Source: Candidatus Omnitrophota bacterium (lineage in GTDB: Bacteria > Omnitrophota > Omnitrophia > Omnitrophales > Aquincolibacteriaceae). Taken from it: a stretch of 6,739 nucleotides of DNA. The position numbers were made by a program, and so were the translations under genes. A model generated the notes under the pieces. The model did no database searches. It was given only the letters and a program-made list of their open reading frames with translations, and had not been told where the DNA came from. Of this stretch, positions 1 through 6,219 are shown in pieces (position 1 is the first letter of the stretch; each line of letters starts with the position of its first letter). The stretch lies in NCBI GenBank assembly GCA_023819025.1, contig JAMWDC010000119.1:1-6739 (forward strand). The letters are read 5' to 3'.

Positions 1-49
1 CTCTGGGCTATCTGTCTCGATGCCTTTATGCCTGTTTGACTTTTGCTTT

Positions 50-66
50 GTCTAACGTGTCTAACG
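50..66. repeat. tandem GTCTAACG pair
   Basis: The 8-base unit GTCTAACG occurs twice with a 9-base period (50-57 and 59-66), just beyond the broken end of the transposase remnant. The unit contains GTCTAAC, which fits the RYYYAAC half of an integron attC core, but no partner GTTRRRY site is seen nearby. It may be a chance repeat or debris of a mobile-element end. The rest of 1-86 shows no gene. Confidence 0.3.
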
Positions 67-86
67 AACTTGAAATTAACGCATCA

Positions 87-374
87 TTACCATAATGAGG
101 TTTCAGTATTCGCGTTTATAGCACCCTTGGCCAGAAGTTTCAAAAGTTTCTGCTTCTGAGAGCCATTCAGTTTGGGAGGACGACCCGAAGGTTTGTGGCC
201 TTTTAAACCTTGACGGCCTTTCTTGCGGAGGGTCCTGACCCACTGGCAGACAGCGCTATCCGTGACCGAGAAGATACGACCAACTTCGATTTGCTGGTAG
301 CCGTGTTGAACAAGTTCTATAGCTTTGAATCGGCGCCGCTCCAAAGCCTCGATGCGGCTCTGGGGCTTTTTCAT
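87..374 (-). pseudogene. IS630-type transposase, N-terminal remnant
   Basis: The 95-residue product resembles the N-terminal DNA-binding part of IS630-family (Tc1/mariner-like) transposases. It has a basic start, a helix-turn-helix at about residues 27-53 (QQIEVGRIF...VCQWVRTLRKKG), then the GRPPKL linker at 64-69 and a second helical stretch ending GAINANTETSLW. In full-length relatives the protein continues after this LW with the second winged-helix segment and the DDE catalytic domain. Here it meets TAA and TGA at once, and no frame from 1-90 on the minus strand restores the family sequence. It is therefore a truncated copy without catalytic residues and almost certainly cannot transpose. 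The element's upstream end should lie around 400-430; terminal inverted repeats cannot be paired because the other end is missing. No clear ribosome binding site precedes the ATG. The family call is from remembered motifs; the truncation is seen directly. Confidence 0.75.
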
Positions 375-566
375 GATCGATTTGTCGGCAAAGTGGATAC
401 ATAACTAAAATATTTTTCTAGAGGTCAATAGTTTTAACAATCTTGCGGAGCTTTTAAAGTTGGCAGAGGAACTCGATAGTGCCAATTTAGCGTCTGTGAT
501 TTGATGGAGCCGACCGCGGAGACCAGGAGACAAAGGCATTCTGGGAATCGATCGATACTACTGCAT

Positions 567-787
567 TTATTTTTCCACGTATTCGTCCCAGATCAGGATC
601 TCAGCTATTATTTTCGCCCGCATTTCGTAAACATCTTTTAACCGCTCAGGGTGTCTTTTTAACCACTGATCCGTATTCCGTAGACGTATCCGGTATCTCC
701 GTGTAGTTTTTTAATAGGATTAGAAAGTCGGTATGATGATGCGATGGTTTTTGGGTCGTTTTCGAGAGTGTTGATGAGTTGATGCAT
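567..787 (-). pseudogene. possible frameshifted small gene, minus strand
   Basis: Two overlapping minus-strand frames both read like protein. The upstream one (787 down to 659) begins at an ATG and gives 42 residues including INTLENDPKT and NPIKKLHGDTGY. The downstream one (710 down to 567) has no usable start codon near its beginning and contains DQWLKRHPERLKDVYEMRAK and IIAEILIWDEYVEK before TAA. A single indel within 659-710 would join them into one product of about 70 residues. The pattern of a dP...KKL.G segment followed by VYEMRAKIIAEILI is loosely reminiscent of RelE/HigB-like toxins, but this is a weak, by-eye similarity and no catalytic residue pattern can be confirmed. It could equally be chance; the plus-strand frame 782-946 barely overlaps it. 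Reported as a broken gene candidate only. Confidence 0.2.
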
Positions 788-946
788 CTTTCGCAGGGGG
801 GCCAGTGGCTGATTTGTTCGACGGTGGAGTTGGCGATCGGCAGGATATTGAAAGGGGATCTTGAGATGTTCAATGATTTATTTTTGATGTTGTGGATCTT
901 ATTCGTGGTTGTGATGGTCTACAAATTCCTCGCATCGACACTCTAG
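782..946 (+). CDS. possible 54-residue ORF with hydrophobic tail
   Basis: From an ATG at 782 to TAG at 944-946 the plus strand encodes 54 residues. The first half is soluble-looking (QGGQWLICSTVELAIGRIL, then KGDLEMFND). The second half contains about 20 hydrophobic residues (LFLMLWILFVVVMVYKFLA, about 33-51) that could form one membrane helix. The frame is open upstream to a TGA at 737-739 without another ATG. No good Shine-Dalgarno motif lies 5-10 bases before the ATG. I do not recognise a family. The length is within what chance gives, so this is a weak candidate: a small membrane peptide, the tail of an eroded gene, or nothing. Confidence 0.2.
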   Translation: MHLSQGGQWLICSTVELAIGRILKGDLEMFNDLFLMLWILFVVVMVYKFLASTL

Positions 947-1026
947 TTCGATCCCCGGATAGAATCGCAAGCCAACCTGCCGTCCGTAGCAGCGGTGACT
1001 CGCATTGACTTCTGTTTGATCACCCA

Positions 1027-1055
1027 TTGCACAATCCTTCACAATTTTTTATCCT
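1027..1055 (+). promoter_or_regulatory. candidate sigma-70-like promoter for the rimO operon
   Basis: TTGCAC (1027-1032) and TATCCT (1050-1055) are separated by exactly 17 bases, matching -35/-10 consensus at 3 of 6 and 4 of 6 positions. Transcription would start near 1062, giving a leader of about 40 bases. A rival pair, TTGCGG (1063-1068) and TAGACT (1086-1091), also spaced by 17, would start transcription almost at the ATG at 1101 and yield a nearly leaderless message. Neither is strong; position upstream of the first operon gene is the main support. Confidence 0.3.
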
Positions 1056-1100
1056 CACCACATTGCGGAAGGGGGCAATTTACGATAGACTACTGCCATC

Positions 1101-2486
1101 ATGGTTAAAAGGGATCGACACGCGCGACAAACAAGGGTTCGACGATTAAAGCAAATTCCTATCCGAATCGGTCTCCTGTCGCTGGGGTGTCCCAAGACCC
1201 TGGTTGACAGTGAAAATATTTTGGCCAAGTTTCCTTCACCCCGCTTTTCCATCGTCCCTTCCATTGTGGATTGTGATGTGGCATTGCTGAATACCTGTGC
1301 CTTTATCCAGGAGGCCCAACAGGAATCCGTCGATCGTATTCTGGATTTGTTGGAATTAAAGAAGGAGGGACGTATTCGGGCGCTTGTGGTGATCGGATGT
1401 CTGGTTCAGCGTTTCTCCAAAGAACTCCGGACCGAACTGAAAGACCATGTTGATGCTTTCGTTGGATCGGGTGAATACGAAAAAATTCCTTCTGTGGTGG
1501 ATTACGTACTTGAAGGTCGGAAGGTTTTTTCAGTCGGCCTGCCGGGATACCTTGCCACTTCCGGCGAAGGAAGGGTACCATTGACCCCGCCGCATTATCG
1601 CTACCTCAAAATCTCGGAAGGCTGCGATCATCTTTGCTCCTTTTGTACGATACCCACCTTCCGCGGAAAGCATCGTTCGCGGGAGATCGGGGATATTGTG
1701 GATGAATCCAAAAGACTGATCGAAGAAGGTGCGAAGGAACTTATTTTGACGGGCCAGGATACAACGGCCTTTGGGCGGGATCGGGAAGGAAAAGATTTAT
1801 TGCCGGATTTATTGCTTGAGCTTGATAAGATATCCGGAGTGAAATGGATCCGTTTGCTCTATGCTTACCCAACGTGCGTTTCCGAGAGGTTGATGGAGGT
1901 TATGCAGGATTCCAAACACATTTGCCATTATCTGGATTTGCCTTTACAGCATATTAGCGATCGAATATTGCGGGCCATGAAGCGCGGGATAACCAAACGC
2001 CGGACGGTCGAGATCATCGAACGGTTTCGGGAAAGGATTCCTGATCTGACTGTGCGGACGTCGTTCATTGTCGGATTCCCCGGGGAGACGGATCGGGATT
2101 TTCAGGAACTGCTGGATTTTATGGAAGCGATGAAATTTGAGAGACTCGGTATTTTTACTTATTCCCGGGAAAAGGGGGCGCCGGCTGCTCGCATGCCGCA
2201 CCAGGTCCCGGAAAGGATCAAACAAAAACGGCTCGAAAAGGCGATGCTGCTTCAACAAAAGATATCACGTGAAAACAATCAACGGATGATCGGCCAAACC
2301 ATCGAGGTTTTGGTGGAAGAACGTGATGATAAAAATCCATTCCTTTGGATCGGCCGTTCTCAAATGGATGCACCCGAGGTCGACGGTAATGTCTTTGTCC
2401 ATTCCAGCCGGAAACTTCGGATCAGTGATTTTTATCCTGTTAAAATTACTTCGGTGAAGGATTATGACCTGGTGGGCCAATTTTAA
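1101..2486 (+). CDS. rimO: ribosomal protein S12 methylthiotransferase RimO
   Basis: This 461-residue cytoplasmic radical-SAM enzyme adds a methylthio group to the conserved aspartate of ribosomal protein S12. The N-terminal UPF0004 domain has LGCPKTLVDSE (28-38) and three cysteines for the auxiliary Fe-S cluster (C30, C66 in LLNTCAFI, C100 in GCLVQRF). The radical-SAM CxxxCxxC is C175, C179, C182 within SEGCDHLCSFCTIP, followed by RGKHRSR. LTGQDTTAFG (216-225), LDLPLQHISD (278-287) and TSFIVGFPGET (320-330) follow. A C-terminal TRAM domain spans about 395-461, with the MDAPEVDG segment favouring RimO over MiaB. The start at 1101 is the only ATG after an in-frame TAG (1086-1088). It gives about 20 basic residues before the usual RimO beginning (IRIGLLSLGC), and no Shine-Dalgarno motif sits at normal spacing; the nearest purine run is some 25 bases upstream. 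The 3' end overlaps the next gene by 23 bases, suggesting coupling. Confidence 0.95.
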   Translation: MVKRDRHARQTRVRRLKQIPIRIGLLSLGCPKTLVDSENILAKFPSPRFSIVPSIVDCDVALLNTCAFIQEAQQESVDRILDLLELKKEGRIRALVVIGCLVQRFSKELRTELKDHVDAFVGSGEYEKIPSVVDYVLEGRKVFSVGLPGYLATSGEGRVPLTPPHYRYLKISEGCDHLCSFCTIPTFRGKHRSREIGDIVDESKRLIEEGAKELILTGQDTTAFGRDREGKDLLPDLLLELDKISGVKWIRLLYAYPTCVSERLMEVMQDSKHICHYLDLPLQHISDRILRAMKRGITKRRTVEIIERFRERIPDLTVRTSFIVGFPGETDRDFQELLDFMEAMKFERLGIFTYSREKGAPAARMPHQVPERIKQKRLEKAMLLQQKISRENNQRMIGQTIEVLVEERDDKNPFLWIGRSQMDAPEVDGNVFVHSSRKLRISDFYPVKITSVKDYDLVGQF

Positions 2487-3483
2487 TCGCAAGTATGGTG
2501 CGGTTCCCAATGCCTTAAGCATTCTCCGGGGTCTGGTGGGCATGTGCCTGCCTCTCTTGATCTTGAGTGACTGGGAAGTGTTCCACGTGACAGCGTTCTT
2601 CCTCTTTTGGCTTGCCGTCATGACCGATTATTGGGACGGCTGGATCGCGCGTACCTACGGCCTGGAAACTCGTCTCGGTAAGATTCTTGATCCCTCGATG
2701 GATAAAATCCTGATCCTGGTCCCGCTTGCGGTTTTTGCACAGCAGGGATTTTATTCGGTTTGGTGGGCCGTCCCCATTTTTATTCGGGAGATCGTGATCA
2801 CCTTTTGCCGGGTCGCATGGCTTCTGGAAGGTCGGGCGATCGGAGCGGAAAGGATCGGAAAAATAAAATTCTTTTGCCAAGCGATGGTGATCGGATTCGC
2901 CATGTTTTATGCACTGACCTTTGATTTCCCCTTTTTGGCATCCTTTACACGCACCGTCAAACTTCTTATGGGGATTTTAATTATGGCTTCGGCCGTCTTG
3001 ACGGTCGTTTCGGGTTTCTCGTTTATGCGGCGGAATCTATTCCATTGTCAGAGCGAGTTTTTTATCCGTTTCACATGCGCTTTGGGCGTTGGGTTGCTTC
3101 CTTTTGCGCCGGGCACATGGGGTTCTTTGGCTGCATTGCCGATCATCTTTTTGGCCTCTTTCAACCTTGTGTTGTACCTGGCCATTTTTGCGGTCATAAC
3201 CTTGATTGGCTATTGGTCGGTCGGGAAATTAAATCTCGAAGAAAACAGGGATCCGCGATACGTGGTGATCGACGAGGTCTGCGGGATGTTTGTGACCTTG
3301 ATGGCATTGCCGATGAGCGTTCCGACAGTCCTGGCGGGTTTTCTCCTCTTCCGCCTCTTCGATGTACTGAAGCCGTTTCCTGTCCGTCATCTTGAACGTC
3401 TCCCCGGCTATTGGGGAATTCTCTTCGACGATCTCGGGGCAGGATTTTACGCATGGCTTATTCTGTACCTCATGGCTCGTTAG
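2464..3483 (+). CDS. pgsA-pgpA: fused phosphatidylglycerophosphate synthase / phosphatidylglycerophosphatase A
   Basis: This 339-residue membrane protein joins two enzymes normally encoded separately. Residues 1-185 are a CDP-alcohol phosphatidyltransferase (PgsA type) making phosphatidylglycerophosphate from CDP-diacylglycerol and glycerol-3-phosphate. The full signature D-x2-D-G-x2-A-R-x8-G-x3-D-x3-D is present: D55, D58, G59, A62, R63, G72, D76, D80. Residues about 198-339 are phosphatidylglycerophosphatase A, which removes the phosphate to yield phosphatidylglycerol: LLPFAPGTWGS (211-221), IDEVCGMF (269-276), FRLFDVLKPFP (296-306) and FDDLGAG (321-327). Multiple hydrophobic helices are seen in both halves; the linker around MRRNLFHCQSEFF (188-200) is short. 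No stop or frameshift separates the halves. The ATG at 2464 lies within the rimO end, with GAAGG at 2456-2460 only 3 bases away, so reinitiation from rimO is likely. Headgroup specificity of the PgsA half is inferred from similarity and from the attached PgpA, which only makes sense with PGP as product. Confidence 0.9.
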   Translation: MTWWANFNRKYGAVPNALSILRGLVGMCLPLLILSDWEVFHVTAFFLFWLAVMTDYWDGWIARTYGLETRLGKILDPSMDKILILVPLAVFAQQGFYSVWWAVPIFIREIVITFCRVAWLLEGRAIGAERIGKIKFFCQAMVIGFAMFYALTFDFPFLASFTRTVKLLMGILIMASAVLTVVSGFSFMRRNLFHCQSEFFIRFTCALGVGLLPFAPGTWGSLAALPIIFLASFNLVLYLAIFAVITLIGYWSVGKLNLEENRDPRYVVIDEVCGMFVTLMALPMSVPTVLAGFLLFRLFDVLKPFPVRHLERLPGYWGILFDDLGAGFYAWLILYLMAR

Positions 3484-3507
3484 GTACCATTAGGCACCCT
3501 ATGGTAT
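3484..3507 (+). repeat. small inverted repeat between pgsA-pgpA and cinA
   Basis: TACCAT (3485-3490) and ATGGTA (3501-3506) are perfect inverted repeats around a 10-base loop, directly after the pgsA-pgpA stop. A G-U pair (3484/3507) could extend the stem. There is no T run, so it is not a typical terminator. The same stretch reads as two similar 10-mers, TAGGTACCAT and TAGGCACCCT (3481-3500). It may be a minor RNA hairpin in the 53-base gap, or chance. Confidence 0.25.
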
Positions 3508-3527
3508 GGTTGAGAGATCAATCCTTT

Positions 3528-3533
3528 AAGGAA
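3528..3533 (+). promoter_or_regulatory. ribosome binding site fixing the cinA start
   Basis: AAGGAA lies just upstream of the ATG at 3537. An in-frame ATG-like start far upstream (3411) would place 42 non-family residues inside the pgpA coding region and has no such site. The site and the family alignment both favour 3537. Confidence 0.6.
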
Positions 3534-3536
3534 CAC

Positions 3537-4775
3537 ATGAAACCCGGCAAGCAATCTGTATCGGCCGAAATTATTACGGTCGGTCATGAGCTGTTACAAG
3601 GAAACATTCTGAACACCAATGCCCGCTTCCTGGGCAGGGAATTGACCGGTCTCGGATTTACCGTCAAAAGACAGGTATCCTGCCCGGATCAAGTAACCGA
3701 GATTCGGGATTGCTTGAAGGAGGCGCTTGGCCGTTCGCAGCTTGTGATCCTTTCGGGAGGATTGGGCCCGACTCCGGATGATGTGACGCGCGAAGGTGTG
3801 GCATCGTGTTTTCATGTTCCGCTCGTGCTGTCCGAAGCTCAATTTGCACGAATCAAGTGGTTCTATAAAAAGTTTAGGCGTCAGAGCGTTCCAGATTTGG
3901 TGCGCGAAGAGGCTCTGTATCCTCAAAATGCAGTCCCCCTCATCAACCGCTATGGGATCGCGTTAGGGTTTTATTTGGTCGTGGATACATCGCTGGTGGT
4001 GGTACTTCCAGGCGTGCCTTCGGAACTCGAAAATATGTTTCATCAACTTGTCCGTCCTCTCCTCCGCAGCCGATTCGGCTGTTTTAAGAGGGGATTACAG
4101 CTTGTTGTCAAAATGGTCGGCATTTCCGAGCCCGAGGTGATGCGGCGGTTGGGTGATCGTTTCGTGAGCCCGTTGTTCCAGTTTGGCATTTATCCCGAGT
4201 GCGGAGAAATTACGATCCGGATTCGATCGCACCAGCCGGCAATCTTACAATCGTTGATAAAGAAAATAAAAACCTTACTCGATGATTTCGTTTATGCGTA
4301 TGAGGATGTGAGTTTAGGGGCCGTGATTGGGAAAATATTGACGCGAAAAAAGGCAACTTTATCGGTTGCCGAAAGCTGTACCGGTGGACTTTTGTCATCC
4401 CACATCACGACAATTCCAGGAGCTAGTCGTTATTTTAAGGGCGGTTTAACGGCTTATGCCAATGAGGTCAAGAAGGAATGTCTCGGTATTTCTGAGGTCT
4501 TATTGACCAGGCGGGGAGCTGTTTCACAAAGGGTTGCCTTGGAAATGGCAAAAAAAATCCGATCAAAGTTGAAGACAACTTATGGCTTGGGTGTGACCGG
4601 CATTGCCGGCCCCAGTGGGGGAGTCCGCAAGAAACCAGTGGGACTTGTTTACATTGCGCTCGCGACACCGAAGAAAAACCATGTCTGGGCCCATCGGTTT
4701 TTTGGAGATCGCATCCAAATTCAGACCCGGGTGGTGACCCAGGCGCTGGAATATTTATGGAGAGAAATCCGATGA
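3537..4775 (+). CDS. cinA: CinA-like protein: COG1058 domain plus nicotinamide-nucleotide amidase domain
   Basis: The 412-residue product has the usual length and two-domain layout of CinA. The N-terminal MoCF-like domain (about 8-175) shows ITVGHELLQGNILNTNA (13-29), the SGGLGPTPDD motif (73-82) and VLPGVPSELENMF (156-168). In studied homologues this domain acts on pyridine-nucleotide derivatives or ADP-ribose. The C-terminal PncC domain (about 255-412) carries VAESCTGGLLS (277-287), FKGGLTAYAN (300-309) and GVTGIAGPSGGVRKKPVG (352-369). It deamidates nicotinamide mononucleotide to nicotinate mononucleotide in NAD salvage, in the cytoplasm. The start at 3537 is chosen for its AAGGAA site and because the family begins a few residues before the EIITVG strand. 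Its TGA overlaps the ATG of thpR by four bases (ATGA), a typical coupling arrangement. Historical names call it competence/damage-inducible; nothing here shows such regulation, though a DNA glycosylase lies two genes on. Confidence 0.92.
   Translation: MKPGKQSVSAEIITVGHELLQGNILNTNARFLGRELTGLGFTVKRQVSCPDQVTEIRDCLKEALGRSQLVILSGGLGPTPDDVTREGVASCFHVPLVLSEAQFARIKWFYKKFRRQSVPDLVREEALYPQNAVPLINRYGIALGFYLVVDTSLVVVLPGVPSELENMFHQLVRPLLRSRFGCFKRGLQLVVKMVGISEPEVMRRLGDRFVSPLFQFGIYPECGEITIRIRSHQPAILQSLIKKIKTLLDDFVYAYEDVSLGAVIGKILTRKKATLSVAESCTGGLLSSHITTIPGASRYFKGGLTAYANEVKKECLGISEVLLTRRGAVSQRVALEMAKKIRSKLKTTYGLGVTGIAGPSGGVRKKPVGLVYIALATPKKNHVWAHRFFGDRIQIQTRVVTQALEYLWREIR
4759..4764 (+). promoter_or_regulatory. 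ribosome binding site fixing the thpR start
   Basis: GGAGAG lies 7 bases before the ATG at 4772. An earlier in-frame ATG (4757) would add only five residues (MERNP) and lacks a comparable site, so 4772 is preferred. Confidence 0.6.
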
Positions 4776-5359
4776 CCTACCGAACCTTTCTTGCCCTTCC
4801 GCTGGCGGAGGCATTTCAGCATGAGATCAGCAATTTTCTTTACCGTCTTCGAAAAAAGAACGGGGGGATCAAATGGGTCTTGCCCGAGCAGGTGCACATC
4901 ACGCTCCATTTTTTCGGGCCGACGACCGGCGATCAAATTCTTGAGATTAAAAAACGGATGCAGTCCGTCGCGTCAACATATCATCCCCTGCGTCTTGCTT
5001 TGAGCGAGATGGGTTTTTTCCCGGATGCCAGTCGTCCCCGGGTTATCTGGATCGGCATGACCGGTGATACCGCGAGATTGATTGAGATTCAATCTTCGAT
5101 TGAGAAGGATCTGGCCGCGGCTGGTTTTGAAATCGAGGATCGGCGTTTTCGGCCTCACGCCACTTTGGGACGGGTGAGACCCCACCAAGGACGCCCACCG
5201 ATCCGCGGAGAAAATTTTAAAGACGTTTTCTTTGTCCCTACGTCCCTTAAAACGATTGACCGAATCGTTTTGTTTCAAAGCATCCTGAGTTCGAGTGGAT
5301 CCCGCTATGAAGTCCTTGAAACCTTTCCGTTCTCTGGCCTCGCGTCATCTTCGTCCTGA
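4772..5359 (+). CDS. thpR: RNA 2',3'-cyclic phosphodiesterase (2'-5' RNA ligase family)
   Basis: The 195-residue product belongs to the 2H phosphoesterase superfamily. Both HxTx catalytic motifs are present: HITL (42-45, in VHITLHFFG) and HATL (129-132, in FRPHATLGRVR), at typical spacing. Family members hydrolyse 2',3'-cyclic phosphate RNA ends and in vitro can join tRNA halves through 2'-5' bonds; the physiological substrate in bacteria is uncertain. The N-terminus MTYRTFLALPL matches the family's beginning, and no membrane segment or signal peptide is seen. The C-terminus ends in a low-complexity SGLASSSS, in the stretch that overlaps the next gene by 53 bases, so those last residues may be constrained by the other frame. 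The cinA-thpR pairing is recalled from other genomes, where recA often follows; here a DNA glycosylase follows instead. Confidence 0.92.
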   Translation: MTYRTFLALPLAEAFQHEISNFLYRLRKKNGGIKWVLPEQVHITLHFFGPTTGDQILEIKKRMQSVASTYHPLRLALSEMGFFPDASRPRVIWIGMTGDTARLIEIQSSIEKDLAAAGFEIEDRRFRPHATLGRVRPHQGRPPIRGENFKDVFFVPTSLKTIDRIVLFQSILSSSGSRYEVLETFPFSGLASSSS

Positions 5360-5990
5360 AGAGCTCGGGACCATCTACCGATTGCTTCGCAACGCCTTTG
5401 GCCATCAGCATTGGTGGCCCGGAGAATCCCCCTTTGAGGTCATGATCGGAGCGATCCTTACGCAGAATACTGCGTGGGCCAATGTCGAAAAGGCCATTCG
5501 GAATCTTAAAGATGCACATCAGTTGACCCCCCAGGCTCTTCGCGTGATGACCAAACCGAAGCTCGCAAGACTGATACGGCCCGCCGGATACTTCAACATT
5601 AAGGCGGACCGGATTAAACATTTCATTTCCTTCTTATTTAGCGAGTACCGGGGCAGTCTTAAGCGAATGTTCAGCGAGAAAGGTGAGAGTTTGCGTCAGA
5701 AACTCCTTGCCCTGAAAGGTATCGGACCGGAAACCGCAGATTCTATCCTGCTCTATGCAGCACAGAAGCCATTTTTTGTCATTGACGCTTATACGCGCCG
5801 TATTTTCGGCCGTCATGGTTTATATGATCCGTCCAAAACTTATGAGGATTGGCGGATCTTATTCGAAAAGTTCCTTCCACGAACAGTTGGTTTGTTTAAT
5901 GATTTTCACGCACAAATTGTTTATCTCGGCAAGAATTTCTGCAAAACCAAACCTCAGTGTGCGTCTTGCCCCTTACAACGTTTCCTTTAG
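5307..5990 (+). CDS. endonuclease III-superfamily DNA glycosylase, MagIII-like
   Basis: The 227-residue product is an HhH-GPD base-excision glycosylase. Evidence: WWPGESPFEVMIGAILTQNT (36-55), a helix-hairpin-helix LKGIGPETADSILLYA (136-151), and catalytic Asp D160 in VIDAYTRRIFGRHG. The position of the endonuclease III catalytic lysine (GRKTAN in E. coli) is Glu142 here (GPETAD), so it is predicted to be a monofunctional glycosylase without beta-lyase activity, like Helicobacter MagIII, which removes alkylated bases. C212, C218 and C221 match three of the four Fe-S ligands, but the protein ends CPLQRFL with no fourth cysteine, so cluster binding is doubtful. Start choice: ATG 5307 has GAGTGG 8 bases upstream; GTG 5295 would add four residues. 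It overlaps thpR by 53 bases and probably closes the operon. No T-rich hairpin terminator follows. Substrate (alkylated adenine or another lesion) is inferred only. Confidence 0.85.
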   Translation: MKSLKPFRSLASRHLRPEELGTIYRLLRNAFGHQHWWPGESPFEVMIGAILTQNTAWANVEKAIRNLKDAHQLTPQALRVMTKPKLARLIRPAGYFNIKADRIKHFISFLFSEYRGSLKRMFSEKGESLRQKLLALKGIGPETADSILLYAAQKPFFVIDAYTRRIFGRHGLYDPSKTYEDWRILFEKFLPRTVGLFNDFHAQIVYLGKNFCKTKPQCASCPLQRFL

Positions 5991-6219
5991 CCATTGCTTG
6001 ATCATAACCACCAGTTGCCATCCCTAGTTACGCGTCCTAGCGTGAATTTCGCTGTTGCTGAAAGGGGCGCCAATCCGTCACTCAAAAAATAGCAAAAGTA
6101 ATCATAATATAGCAATGTATTACATATTTATGTTATTAATAACATTTTAAGATTTGTAAAAGTAATAAGGAGCAGTTATATTTATTGATAGCATGGGATT
6201 CGCTGAGGTTAAGATGATT
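5991..6219. other. AT-rich intergenic region upstream of the MshEN gene
   Basis: After the glycosylase stop, about 80 bases of mixed composition contain only a 4-base-stem hairpin (AGCG...CGCT near 6039-6053). From about 6085 to 6185 the sequence becomes strongly AT-rich. It holds CATAAT (6103-6108) as a possible -10, AAAAGTAAT twice (6094-6102 and 6158-6166), a 16-base palindrome and an AAGGAG (6167-6172). The AAGGAG is 20 bases from the first in-frame ATG (6193), too far to serve it. A tiny frame, TTG 6185 to TGA 6217 (10 codons), lies 12 bases after it. This is most likely the promoter and control region of a new transcription unit. No known riboswitch fold was recognised. Confidence 0.5.
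6130..6145. promoter_or_regulatory. 16-base perfect palindrome, possible operator
   Basis: ATGTTATTAATAACAT is perfectly self-complementary and sits about 100 bases before the chosen start of the MshEN gene, between two copies of AAAAGTAAT. Such symmetry fits a binding site for a dimeric regulator, but AT-rich DNA produces palindromes readily and no regulator gene is in the window. Confidence 0.35.

Larger units (their letters stand above)
375..1100. other. long region without a convincing gene
   Basis: About 725 bases separate the transposase remnant from rimO. Directly after the presumed element end, a short plus-strand frame (409-504) reads a helical-looking tail containing NNLAELLKLAEELDSANL before a TGA. 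It could be the 3' end of a gene cut by the insertion, but 30 codons is too short to judge. Further right lie a candidate broken minus-strand gene (567-787) and a candidate small plus-strand ORF (782-946), listed separately. From 947 to 1026 I see nothing: no tRNA fold, no terminator with a GC stem plus T run, no repeat. The picture is one of eroded accessory DNA between a mobile-element scar and a housekeeping operon. Confidence 0.5.

Noticed and set aside
50..66. GTCTAAC pair as an integron attC site
   Set aside because: Both copies have the same orientation and no GTTRRRY partner forms the imperfect palindrome an attC needs.
210..404. Plus-strand 64-codon open frame
   Set aside because: It is antisense to the recognisable transposase helix-turn-helix and has no family resemblance.
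646..873. Minus-strand 75-codon open frame
   Set aside because: Its composition (rich in Ser, Thr, His, Pro) is unlike a folded protein; the other two minus-strand frames here look more protein-like.
932..965. GTTCGATCCCCGG resembling a tRNA T-loop
   Set aside because: The flanking bases (TCTAG / CCCGG) do not pair as a T-stem, and no acceptor, anticodon or D arm is found around it.
3484..3507. Terminator between pgsA-pgpA and cinA
   Set aside because: The 6-base stem is AT-containing and weak, and no T run follows, so readthrough is expected.
3411..3536. Upstream in-frame start for cinA giving 42 extra residues
   Set aside because: The extension lies in pgpA coding sequence in another frame, resembles no CinA N-terminus, and ATG 3537 has AAGGAA upstream.
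5991..6090. Possible GEMM-type c-di-GMP riboswitch before the MshEN gene
   Set aside because: The conserved GEMM core bases and paired stems could not be found; only a 4-base-stem hairpin is present.
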